From Saprospiraceae bacterium (GTDB taxonomy: Bacteria > Bacteroidota > Bacteroidia > Chitinophagales > Saprospiraceae), in assembly GCA_025455635.1 (NCBI GenBank), contig JALOMF010000335.1, positions 1 through 5,158 on the forward strand: a stretch of DNA of 5,158 nucleotides, written 5' to 3'. The translations under genes were made by a program, and so were the position numbers. Under the pieces are notes generated by a model that saw only the letters and a list, made by a program, of their open reading frames with translations, did not search any database and was not told the origin of the DNA. Shown here one piece after another: positions 1 through 5,158 of this stretch. Positions within the stretch are counted from its first letter, which is position 1. Every line of letters starts with the position of its first letter.

Positions 1-2
1 TG

Positions 3-1244
3 CCGGACAAATTGCTGTTGTTCCAAAAAACCTTTCCCGGCCAGCCCTACGACGACCTGCTGCTGCGGGCCACCATGAGCGACCTGCGGGAGCTGCTCGA
101 CGAGTTTTTCATTTGGCAAAAGCTGCGGAGCGACGAAGTGCGCTCCCGATTGGCGCTGGCCGCCACGTACCGGGAGCGCAACCTCGCCAAGTTCTTCCAA
201 CAGGCCATGAAAAAAGTGGAGCAGCGGCTGGACACCGAGCCGCTCCGCAATGCCGACCACTTGGCGCAAGTGCTTGATTTTCAGCTAGAAACGGCACAGT
301 TCCAGACCCGGACGGTGCGCACGGAGGCACTGCCGTTTCAAGCCATTTCCTGTTCCCTTGACACGCTGTACCTCGCCCAAAAGCTGCGCCACGCCTGCAC
401 GCAGCTCTCGCACCAAGCCGTGTTCAAGGCAGAATACGACTTTGGGCTGCTGCCAAAGGTGCTGGAAGCCGTGGAGAGCGGCGGTTTTTTGGCCGTGCCT
501 GCAGTAGCGCTATACTACCACTGCTACCACTTCCTCACCGACCAGCAGAGCTTGGCCCATTTTCAGAAATTCAGGGAAGTACTAAGGCAAAACGGCGCCC
601 TCTTTCCCGACAGCGAGCTGAAAAACCTATACTTGCAGGCCCTCAATTTTTGCATACGCAAACTCAACGAGGGCAACGTGCCGTTCATCCGGGAAGGCTG
701 GGAACTGTACCGGGAGGGCCTCGACCGGGGCTTCCTGCTCGACCACGGGCGGCTTTCGGGCTTCACCTTCAACAATGTGGTGGCCTTTGGCATCAAGCTC
801 GAAGCCTTCGGGGAAGTGGCCGATTTTATCCAAAAATACCAGCAGCACCTGGAGGCGGGGCAGCGGGAGAGCTATGTCCACTTCAACCTGGCCCGGCTAG
901 AGTACACCCGGCACAACCATGCTGCGGCCATGCGCCTGCTACAGTCAGCCGACTTCAAAGACCTCGTGAACAACCTCATTGCAAAGACCTTGCTGCTGAA
1001 AATCTACTACGAACTGGGCGAGTTCGACCTGCTGGACTCGCATTTGGACAGCTTCCGCAGCTTCATCAGGCGGCGTGACGTGAGCGATTACCACCGCCAG
1101 AATTACATGAACATCATCGGTTTTATCAGAAAAATACTGGCACTGGCACCTTCGGATACAATAGGCAGGGTACAACTGAAGGAAGAAATAGCAAAAGCTG
1201 AGGTACTGACCGAGCGGGAGTGGCTCTCCAAATGCTTGGCTTAG
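3..1244 (+). CDS. Hypothetical alpha-helical (TPR-like) repeat protein, 5'-truncated by window edge
   Basis: The function is not recognised. The reading frame is open from the first complete codon (CCG at 3) to TAG at 1242-1244. The only start near the left edge is a TTG at 12, inside what looks like conserved sequence, so the true N-terminus most likely lies outside the window. Counting from the TTG as residue 1, the segment FQKTFPGQPYDDLLLRATMS (4-23) resembles a stretch I recall from uncharacterised Bacteroidota proteins, where it follows about 50-80 N-terminal residues. The rest is almost entirely amphipathic helix without signal peptide, membrane segment or catalytic motif. Two units resemble degenerate tetratricopeptide repeats: roughly 288-320 (YVHFNLARLEYTRHNHAAAM) and 323-352 (AKTLLLKIYYELGEFDLLDS). 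A cytoplasmic scaffold or protein-interaction role is inference only. The next gene on the same strand starts 95 bp downstream and has its own promoter-like element, so an operon link is not evident. Confidence 0.8.
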   Translation, partial: PDKLLLFQKTFPGQPYDDLLLRATMSDLRELLDEFFIWQKLRSDEVRSRLALAATYRERNLAKFFQQAMKKVEQRLDTEPLRNADHLAQVLDFQLETAQFQTRTVRTEALPFQAISCSLDTLYLAQKLRHACTQLSHQAVFKAEYDFGLLPKVLEAVESGGFLAVPAVALYYHCYHFLTDQQSLAHFQKFREVLRQNGALFPDSELKNLYLQALNFCIRKLNEGNVPFIREGWELYREGLDRGFLLDHGRLSGFTFNNVVAFGIKLEAFGEVADFIQKYQQHLEAGQRESYVHFNLARLEYTRHNHAAAMRLLQSADFKDLVNNLIAKTLLLKIYYELGEFDLLDSHLDSFRSFIRRRDVSDYHRQNYMNIIGFIRKILALAPSDTIGRVQLKEEIAKAEVLTEREWLSKCLA

Positions 1245-1296
1245 TATATTTTACAAAAACAAAGTCATTTTTCATCGTGTTTAAAATACACTGTCC

Positions 1297-1304
1297 TATT
1301 TTTG
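1297..1304 (+). promoter_or_regulatory. Candidate Bacteroidota -7 element (TATTTTTG) upstream of the efflux adaptor gene
   Basis: TATTTTTG matches the Bacteroidota housekeeping -7 consensus TAnnTTTG at every defined position. It lies 35 bp before the GTG start of the adaptor gene, which would leave a short leader. No clean -33 TTTG is present at the expected distance; the T-run near 1268-1272 is the nearest weak candidate. A small dyad, GTGT(1277-1280)-7 nt-ACAC(1288-1291), lies just upstream and could be an operator half-site pair or chance. The gap is AT-rich, so a match could arise by chance. Confidence 0.4.
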
Positions 1305-1339
1305 AGGCGTAACATTTCTTATCGTAAAAATAAAGTTTC

Positions 1340-2401
1340 GTGATACCAAACCATCCTCTGCGCTATTTCCTACCAATCCTCGCATTTTTAATCATGGCAT
1401 CCTGCAAGGTGGAGAAAAAAACCGATGCCGCACCAGCTGCTGGCGGCCCTAAAAAAGACATGCCCGTGCAGGTGAACGGCTTCGTCGCTGTGGCAAAAAA
1501 CATGAAGGAAAACATCGAAGTGCCCGGTAGCTTGATGCCGCTGGAGGAGACGGAAATCAGGCCGGAGATTTCGGGAAGGCTCGTGTCGCTTTACATCCAA
1601 GAAGGCACTGCCGTGCAAAAAGGGGCGCTGCTCGCCAAGCTCTTCGACCAAGACCTGCAAGCCCAGCTCAAAAAACTGCAGGTACAGCTCGAAATCGCTC
1701 AAAAAACCCTGGAGCGCCAACGGGAACTGCTAAAAATCCAAGGCATCAGCCAACAAGAGGTGGACCTCAGCGAATTGCAGGTGAACAATATCAAGGCCGA
1801 TATGGAACTGGTGCGGGTGAGCATATCGAAGACCGAAATCAGGGCGCCCTATGCGGGTCGGCTTGGCTTGCGCAACGTGAGCCTCGGCGCTTATGTCACC
1901 CCGACACTGGTGATGACGACGATTCGCCAGTTGAACCAATTGAAGCTGGATTTCACGGTGCCGGAGAAGTACGGCAACCTGTTTCCGAAGGGCAAAAAAG
2001 TGGAGTTCACGGTGGATGGTGCCCGGCGCAACTTCACTGCTACGGTAATAGCGACCGAAGCAGCCGTTGCAGCCGAGACCCGCTCCTTGAAAGTGCGTGC
2101 TTCCGTTCTTGGCTCCGATGGCGCACTTTTGCCGGGAGCATTTGCCAAAGTGGTACTCAACACGGGTGGGAAAGACCAATCGCTCGTCGTACCTACGCAG
2201 GCGGTAATCCCTCAAGCGAGGGGAAAGAAAGTGATTGTTTACAGAGGCGGCACGCCCGAATTTGTTGACGTAGAAACAGGTGTACGGGATGAAACCTTCG
2301 TGCAGATAATTGATGGATTGAGTGCCGGAGATACCGTTGTAACGACCGGGCTGCTTTCCATTCGCCCCAATAGCAAACTGGTTTTGAAAAAAATGGAGTA
2401 A
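1340..2401 (+). CDS. Efflux RND transporter periplasmic adaptor subunit (HlyD/MFP family lipoprotein)
   Basis: This is a 353-aa membrane fusion protein, the periplasmic bridge between an inner-membrane RND pump and an outer-membrane channel. An in-frame TAA at 1331-1333 rules out any earlier start. GTG at 1340 gives a lipoprotein signal peptide with basic R8, a hydrophobic core at 9-19 and lipobox MASC with Cys22; the internal ATG at 1394 would destroy it. Residues 23-40 form an Ala/Lys/Pro-rich linker. The first lipoyl-like half-motif is at about 72-106 (ISGRLVSLYIQEGTAVQKG). A short alpha-hairpin covers about 105-160. The second lipoyl half is at 167-195 (IRAPYAGRLGLRNVSLGAYV). The beta-barrel spans about 199-275, and the membrane-proximal domain runs from VVPTQAVI (283-290) to the end. 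Length and order fit MdtA/MexA-type adaptors. The substrate cannot be read from sequence. No RND permease or TolC-like gene follows; instead there is a hairpin and a 387-bp gap. Family assignment is firm, the exact pump partner unknown. Confidence 0.93.
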   Translation: MIPNHPLRYFLPILAFLIMASCKVEKKTDAAPAAGGPKKDMPVQVNGFVAVAKNMKENIEVPGSLMPLEETEIRPEISGRLVSLYIQEGTAVQKGALLAKLFDQDLQAQLKKLQVQLEIAQKTLERQRELLKIQGISQQEVDLSELQVNNIKADMELVRVSISKTEIRAPYAGRLGLRNVSLGAYVTPTLVMTTIRQLNQLKLDFTVPEKYGNLFPKGKKVEFTVDGARRNFTATVIATEAAVAAETRSLKVRASVLGSDGALLPGAFAKVVLNTGGKDQSLVVPTQAVIPQARGKKVIVYRGGTPEFVDVETGVRDETFVQIIDGLSAGDTVVTTGLLSIRPNSKLVLKKME

Positions 2402-2404
2402 AAA

Positions 2405-2429
2405 AAGCCCGATGATAAACATCGGGCTT
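2405..2429. terminator. Perfect 10-bp hairpin after the adaptor gene; intrinsic-terminator-like, U-tract on the minus strand
   Basis: AAGCCCGATG (2405-2414) and CATCGGGCTT (2420-2429) are exact reverse complements around a 5-nt loop, ATAAA. The hairpin starts 3 bp after the adaptor stop codon, so it probably marks the 3' end of that mRNA. On the + strand it is followed by GAAGGATAAAG, which has no U-tract. On the minus strand the stem runs into a T-run (complement of A2400-A2406), the usual layout of an intrinsic terminator. It may therefore stop transcription coming from the right, act in both directions, or simply protect the adaptor mRNA 3' end. Confidence 0.75.
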
Positions 2430-2462
2430 GAAGGATAAAGTGGGGTTAAACGTTTGAAATTG

Positions 2463-2528
2463 AATTCACTTGGTAATAATGCTTTTCGTAAAAAACACTG
2501 GGTGTGCGATGATTTATTGGAGTGAATT
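2463..2528. repeat. 8-bp inverted repeat with 50-nt spacer, possible RNA stem
   Basis: AATTCACT (2463-2470) and AGTGAATT (2521-2528) are exact reverse complements. In a + strand RNA the pairing could continue inward for seven more positions through four G-U wobbles (2471-2474 with 2517-2520) and three standard pairs (2475-2477 with 2514-2516), giving about 15 bp. The enclosed loop contains a small ACAC/GTGT stem near 2496-2506. Whether this is transcribed is unknown, and an 8-bp match at this distance can occur by chance. Confidence 0.35.
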
Positions 2529-2775
2529 GAACATAGAAAAGTGGTTATAATTTTTTTGAGGGCAGCATCTTTGTCCATTTCGAGGGCAATATGTGGGCAC
2601 AACTTTCCCCCCTTCCGATTTTTTTGCTGAATGGACGATTTGAATGAGCGAATGAAAGTAATGAAAAAACAACATTAATAAAACGAGGTCTTACCCTTAC
2701 GGTTAAGCCTTAAATCCCACCTATTTTTTTTACAAATCAAGGCACATGATTTAGCTCAACAATACCAATATTCCT

Positions 2776-2783
2776 TACCTTCG
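2776..2783 (+). promoter_or_regulatory. Candidate recJ promoter, -7 element TACCTTCG
   Basis: TACCTTCG differs from the Bacteroidota -7 consensus TAnnTTTG at one position and lies 33 bp before the recJ ATG. A weak -33 candidate, TTTAG (2750-2754), is about 21-22 bp upstream. Initiation shortly after the element would give a leader of roughly 25-30 nt with an A-rich stretch (GAACAAAAC, 2801-2809) before the start codon, which is common in this phylum. Confidence 0.45.
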
Positions 2784-2816
2784 TTACAAACATATTTCCC
2801 GAACAAAACTGCCCCT

Positions 2817-4511
2817 ATGAGAAAACGATGGACACTCCTACCAGCCGATGAGGCCATTGCCAGCCACTTACAGCAGGTGCTCAAAATCAACCCGATATTT
2901 TGCAGGCTGCTTGCACAGCGAGGCGTCACGACTTTTGACGAGGCCAAGGCATTCTTCCGGCCCGATTGGTCGCAGCTGCACGACCCATTTTTGATGAAAG
3001 ACATGGGCGATGCCGTGGACAGGCTCACCCAGGCCATTACCCAACAAGAAAAAATCCTGCTCTACGGCGATTATGACGTGGACGGCACCACCTCTGTCGC
3101 CCTGATGTTTGAGTTCCTTTCAAGGCACAAAGCGAGGCTCGACTACTACATCCCCGACCGCTACAAGGAAGGCTACGGCGTCAGCATGGCCGGCATGGAC
3201 TATGCCATTGCCAACGGCATAAAGCTCATCATCGCCATGGACTGCGGCGTGAATGCCCGTGCGCAGGTGGCCAAGGCCAAGGAGCACGGCATCGGCTTCA
3301 TCATCTGCGACCACCACCTGCCCGACGGCGCACTGCCCAGCGCAGATGCCGTGCTCGACCCCATGCGGCCCGACTGCCCCTACCCTTTCAAGGGCCTCAG
3401 CGGCTGCGGCGTGGCCTTCAAGCTGGCACAGGCTTTTTTGAGGAAAAATGGCCTGCCGGATGATGACTTACACCCATTGCTCGACCTACTGGCTCTCAGC
3501 ATCGCCGCCGACATCGTGCCGATGACCGGCGAAAACAGGACGCTCGCCCATTTCGGCCTACAGCTCATCAACCGCACGGAACGGCCCGGCCTTATGGCAT
3601 TGATTGAAATCAGCGGGAAGCAGCGCCCGTTCAGCATCAGCGACTTGGTGTTCGGGCTGGCCCCGCTCATCAATGCGGCGGGCCGCCTCGCCGATGCCGA
3701 CCAAGCGGTGAAGCTGCTCCTCTCCGCCAACAAAACCGTGGCGATGGACAACGCCCGTGTGCTGCTGCACCGCAACCAGCTTCGCAAGGCCCACGACCAG
3801 CAGATTCAGGACGAGGCCATCCGGCTTTTTGAGAAAACGCCCGACCATGAAGCATTGCGAAGCGTGGTGCTGTTCGAGCCGACGTGGCACAAGGGCATCA
3901 TCGGCATTGCGGCAGCGAGGATGGTCGAGCGTTTCCATCGCCCAGCCATCCTGCTCACCGAATCGAACGGGATGGCGGTCGGGTCGGCCCGCACCGTGCC
4001 GGGCTTTAATATTTACAAGGCCATCAAAACCTGCGAGGACCTGCTCACCAATTTCGGCGGGCACGACCACGCTGCTGGCCTGACCATGCCGCTTGATGCC
4101 GTTCCTACTTTTCAAAAACGGTTTGAAGCCACCGTGAAATCAAGCATTACCGAAGGGCAAACCGTGCCCGAAGTGGAGGTCAATGCGACGCTCGACCTCA
4201 AGGACATCAACCCCGGTTTTTGGCGCATCCTGCGGCAGTTTGCCCCGTTCGGCCCCGGCAACCACAGCCCTACTTTTGTTTCAAAAAACGTGGTGGACTC
4301 CGGCCACTCCAAGCTGCTGAAAGGCAGCCATATCCGGCTTTCCGTCCGGCAGCCTGGCTCGCAGCCAGTCACGGGCATGGCCTTTGGCATGGGCGAGCAT
4401 TTCGAGCGGATTGCGTCGAAGAAGCCATTTCATGTCGCCTACAAAATCGAAGAGGATAGCTGGCAGGGCAAGTCCTACCTCCGCATGATGGTGAGGGATT
4501 TTTGGTACTGA
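2817..4511 (+). CDS. recJ: Single-stranded-DNA-specific 5'-3' exonuclease RecJ
   Basis: RecJ degrades single-stranded DNA from the 5' end in recombinational repair (RecFOR pathway), mismatch repair and base-excision repair, using divalent metal ions in the cytoplasm. All catalytic motifs are present in this 564-aa protein: DYDVDG at 85-90, MDCG with D142, DHH at 165-167, AADIVP with D232, and NAAGR at 286-290. These fit the metal-binding Asp/His set of the DHH phosphoesterase domain. The DHHA1 half follows with WHKGIIGIAA (357-366), SART (390-393) and GGHDHAAG (414-421). A C-terminal OB-fold-like segment begins near FAPFGPGNHSPTF (475-487) and runs to the end. Length agrees with bacterial RecJ (about 550-600 aa). 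ATG at 2817 gives a normal N-terminus (MRKRWTLLPADEA). No frameshift or missing key residue is seen. In many Bacteroidota recJ stands alone; here it has its own promoter-like element. Confidence 0.98.
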   Translation: MRKRWTLLPADEAIASHLQQVLKINPIFCRLLAQRGVTTFDEAKAFFRPDWSQLHDPFLMKDMGDAVDRLTQAITQQEKILLYGDYDVDGTTSVALMFEFLSRHKARLDYYIPDRYKEGYGVSMAGMDYAIANGIKLIIAMDCGVNARAQVAKAKEHGIGFIICDHHLPDGALPSADAVLDPMRPDCPYPFKGLSGCGVAFKLAQAFLRKNGLPDDDLHPLLDLLALSIAADIVPMTGENRTLAHFGLQLINRTERPGLMALIEISGKQRPFSISDLVFGLAPLINAAGRLADADQAVKLLLSANKTVAMDNARVLLHRNQLRKAHDQQIQDEAIRLFEKTPDHEALRSVVLFEPTWHKGIIGIAAARMVERFHRPAILLTESNGMAVGSARTVPGFNIYKAIKTCEDLLTNFGGHDHAAGLTMPLDAVPTFQKRFEATVKSSITEGQTVPEVEVNATLDLKDINPGFWRILRQFAPFGPGNHSPTFVSKNVVDSGHSKLLKGSHIRLSVRQPGSQPVTGMAFGMGEHFERIASKKPFHVAYKIEEDSWQGKSYLRMMVRDFWY

Positions 4512-4518
4512 AAGCAAC

Positions 4519-4553
4519 CAGTTTCGTGAAATGATGTTTGTCAATCGAAACTG
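4519..4553. repeat. 8-bp inverted repeat in the recJ-paaD gap, possible operator or weak hairpin
   Basis: CAGTTTCG (4519-4526) and CGAAACTG (4546-4553) are exact reverse complements separated by 19 nt, starting 8 bp after the recJ stop codon. No U-tract follows on either strand, so it is a poor intrinsic terminator. The spacer contains GATGTTTG (4533-4540), one mismatch from the Bacteroidota -7 consensus, so the two arms would flank a possible paaD promoter. An operator for a dimeric repressor is one reading; chance is another. Confidence 0.35.
4533..4540 (+). promoter_or_regulatory. Weak candidate -7 element (GATGTTTG) for paaD
   Basis: GATGTTTG matches TAnnTTTG except for the first base and lies 60 bp before the paaD ATG. 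No well-spaced -33 TTTG is visible; the nearest, at 4501-4504, is too far (28 bp). paaD could instead be transcribed by read-through from recJ, since there is no clear terminator between the two genes. Confidence 0.2.
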
Positions 4554-4600
4554 ATTCCCTGGTGCATAACTTGCCGACATTCAGCTATTTATCAAAAAAC

Positions 4601-5086
4601 ATGAGCAGCAACAAAATCTACGACATATTGGCGACCGTCAGCGACCCGGAAATCCCGGTGCTGACCATCCTTGACCTGGGCATCGTGCGGGAGGTGCGCC
4701 TGACCGATGGCACTGACGATGTGGAAGTGGTCATCACGCCTACTTATTCTGGTTGCCCTGCGATGGATTACATTGAGGTGAACATCCGGGCTGCGTTGCA
4801 GGAGCATGGGCTTGGCCAGGTCAAAATCACGACCGTGCTCAGCCCTGCTTGGACGACTGATTGGCTCACCGAATCTGGCAAGGCAAAACTGAAGGAATAC
4901 GGCATCGCCCCACCTGTGGGCAGCGCCGACAAACTATCCTTGTTGGGTGAAAAAACGGAGGTGGAATGCCCCCGTTGCGGAGCGAAAAACACGAAACTGG
5001 TCAGCCAGTTCGGCTCCACGGCCTGCAAAGCGCTCTACCATTGCCGGGAGTGCTTGGAGCCGTTTGATTATTTTAAATGCCATTAG
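4601..5086 (+). CDS. paaD: PaaD, MIP18/DUF59-family accessory protein of phenylacetyl-CoA epoxidase
   Basis: PaaD belongs to the MIP18/SufT-like Fe-S maturation family and is needed for the PaaABCE enzyme that epoxidises the ring of phenylacetyl-CoA in aerobic phenylacetate breakdown; its exact biochemical role is thought to be cofactor assembly. The 161-aa length is close to E. coli PaaD (about 165). The N-terminal DUF59 domain is clear: VSDPEIPVLTILDLGIVREV (13-32) and PTYSGCPAMD (47-56) with the conserved C52. A C-terminal Cys-rich module typical of PaaD, and absent from SufT, follows: CPRC (123-126), FGSTACKALYHCREC (137-151) and the ending EPFDYFKCH (153-161). ATG at 4601 is chosen because it follows an A-rich stretch and opens directly into the domain; an in-frame TTG at 4538 would add 21 residues without family resemblance. 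No other paa genes lie in the window: recJ is upstream, and a tandem repeat starts right after the stop. Partner genes may lie to the right or elsewhere. Confidence 0.95.
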   Translation: MSSNKIYDILATVSDPEIPVLTILDLGIVREVRLTDGTDDVEVVITPTYSGCPAMDYIEVNIRAALQEHGLGQVKITTVLSPAWTTDWLTESGKAKLKEYGIAPPVGSADKLSLLGEKTEVECPRCGAKNTKLVSQFGSTACKALYHCRECLEPFDYFKCH

Positions 5087-5158
5087 ACGGCGGACGGTGG
5101 ACGGTGGACGGTGGACGGTGGACGGTGGACGGCGGACGGTGGACGGCGGACGGTGGAC
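5087..5158. repeat. Heptanucleotide tandem repeat array (ACGGYGG)n, running off the right edge
   Basis: Ten full 7-bp units plus 2 nt are present without interruption, beginning on the base after the paaD TAG. The unit is ACGGTGG, with ACGGCGG in copies 1, 7 and 9 (order C,T,T,T,T,T,C,T,C,T). The T/C position is the only variation. Because 7 is not a multiple of 3, the array has no stop codon in any of the six frames; one + frame would read as repeating DGGRWTV, but nothing supports translation. It continues beyond the window, so its full size and right boundary are unknown. Similar short heptameric arrays occur between genes in several bacterial groups. Confidence 0.97.

Larger units (their letters stand above)
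2430..2816. other. Non-coding AT-rich gap between the adaptor gene and recJ
   Basis: No credible gene is visible here on either strand: frames are short and interrupted. The one long minus-strand frame that enters the region (ending at 2602) is antisense to the adaptor gene and reads through the 2405-2429 hairpin. Small features seen are an 8-bp inverted repeat AATTCACT (2463-2470) / AGTGAATT (2521-2528), a 7-bp inverted repeat GTCCATT (2573-2579) / AATGGAC (2630-2636), a direct repeat GAGGGCA at 2558-2564 and 2582-2588, and several homopolymer T or A runs. The right end carries the likely recJ promoter. No tRNA or recognised riboswitch was seen. Confidence 0.6.

Noticed and set aside
650..1078. 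142-aa + strand frame inside the first gene
   Set aside because: Rich in Pro, Gly, Arg and Ala as expected of an out-of-frame reading of GC-rich DNA, and it overlaps a longer, protein-like helical frame.
1334..1343. AGTTTCGTGA shared with 4520-4529, both in gaps before genes
   Set aside because: A single 10-base match between two places in a 5-kb window is expected by chance; the surrounding bases do not agree further.
2546..2551. TATAAT, a perfect E. coli-type -10 box in the gap
   Set aside because: The Bacteroidota housekeeping sigma factor uses a different consensus, no well-spaced TTGACA is present, and the region is AT-rich, so this is likely chance.
1730..2602. 290-aa minus-strand open frame overlapping the adaptor gene and the gap
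   Set aside because: It lies antisense to the well-supported adaptor gene, reads through the 2405-2429 hairpin, and shows no domain or family-like motif. It is best explained as a shadow frame.
2573..2636. 7-bp inverted repeat GTCCATT/AATGGAC with a 50-nt spacer
   Set aside because: Too short and too widely spaced to support a structured RNA or mobile-element ends; there are no flanking target duplications.
3558..4115. 185-aa minus-strand open frame inside recJ
   Set aside because: Antisense to a region of recJ that carries catalytic motifs; composition is typical of a shadow of GC-rich coding DNA.
4538..4600. Alternative TTG start adding 21 residues to PaaD
   Set aside because: The extra residues do not look like PaaD, the TTG lies within a promoter-like element, and the ATG at 4601 has an A-rich leader and gives the expected family length.
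5087..5158. Tandem repeat read as a coding DGGRWTV peptide repeat or as a CRISPR array
   Set aside because: The array is free of stop codons only because its period is 7; no start codon or ribosome site is visible. There are no unique spacers and the unit is far too short for CRISPR.

Overview
The window looks like a piece of a Bacteroidota chromosome, plausibly of the Saprospiraceae/Lewinella type. The evidence is indirect. Coding DNA is fairly GC-rich while the gaps are AT-rich. Starts are preceded by A-rich stretches rather than clear Shine-Dalgarno sites. Promoter-like elements match or nearly match the Bacteroidota -7 consensus TAnnTTTG. The first gene resembles an uncharacterised helical-repeat family that I recall only from this phylum.

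Layout, with all genes on the + strand: (1) positions 3-1244, the C-terminal 410 or so residues of a large alpha-helical, TPR-like protein of unknown function, cut off by the left edge; (2) 1245-1339, a short AT-rich gap with an exact TAnnTTTG element; (3) 1340-2401, a GTG-started lipoprotein that is a periplasmic adaptor (membrane fusion protein) of an RND-type efflux pump, followed at once by a perfect 10-bp hairpin; (4) 2430-2816, a non-coding, AT-rich gap that ends in a probable recJ promoter; (5) 2817-4511, recJ, a complete single-strand-specific 5'-3' exonuclease with all DHH/DHHA1 motifs; (6) 4512-4600, a short gap with an 8-bp inverted repeat; (7) 4601-5086, paaD, the Fe-S/MIP18-type accessory protein of phenylacetyl-CoA epoxidase; (8) 5087-5158, a 7-bp tandem repeat (ACGGYGG) that starts on the base after the paaD stop codon and runs out of the window.

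The genes do not form an obvious pathway. The adaptor lacks the inner-membrane RND pump gene that normally follows it, and paaD is not preceded by the other epoxidase genes. The window therefore reads as housekeeping or accessory genes side by side, each probably its own transcription unit, except that paaD may be read through from recJ. I see no transposase, phage gene, CRISPR array, tRNA or rRNA, and no convincing new multi-gene system. The most unusual structure is the heptanucleotide array at the right edge. After it come the pump-less adaptor and a hairpin whose U-tract faces the wrong way for the gene it follows.
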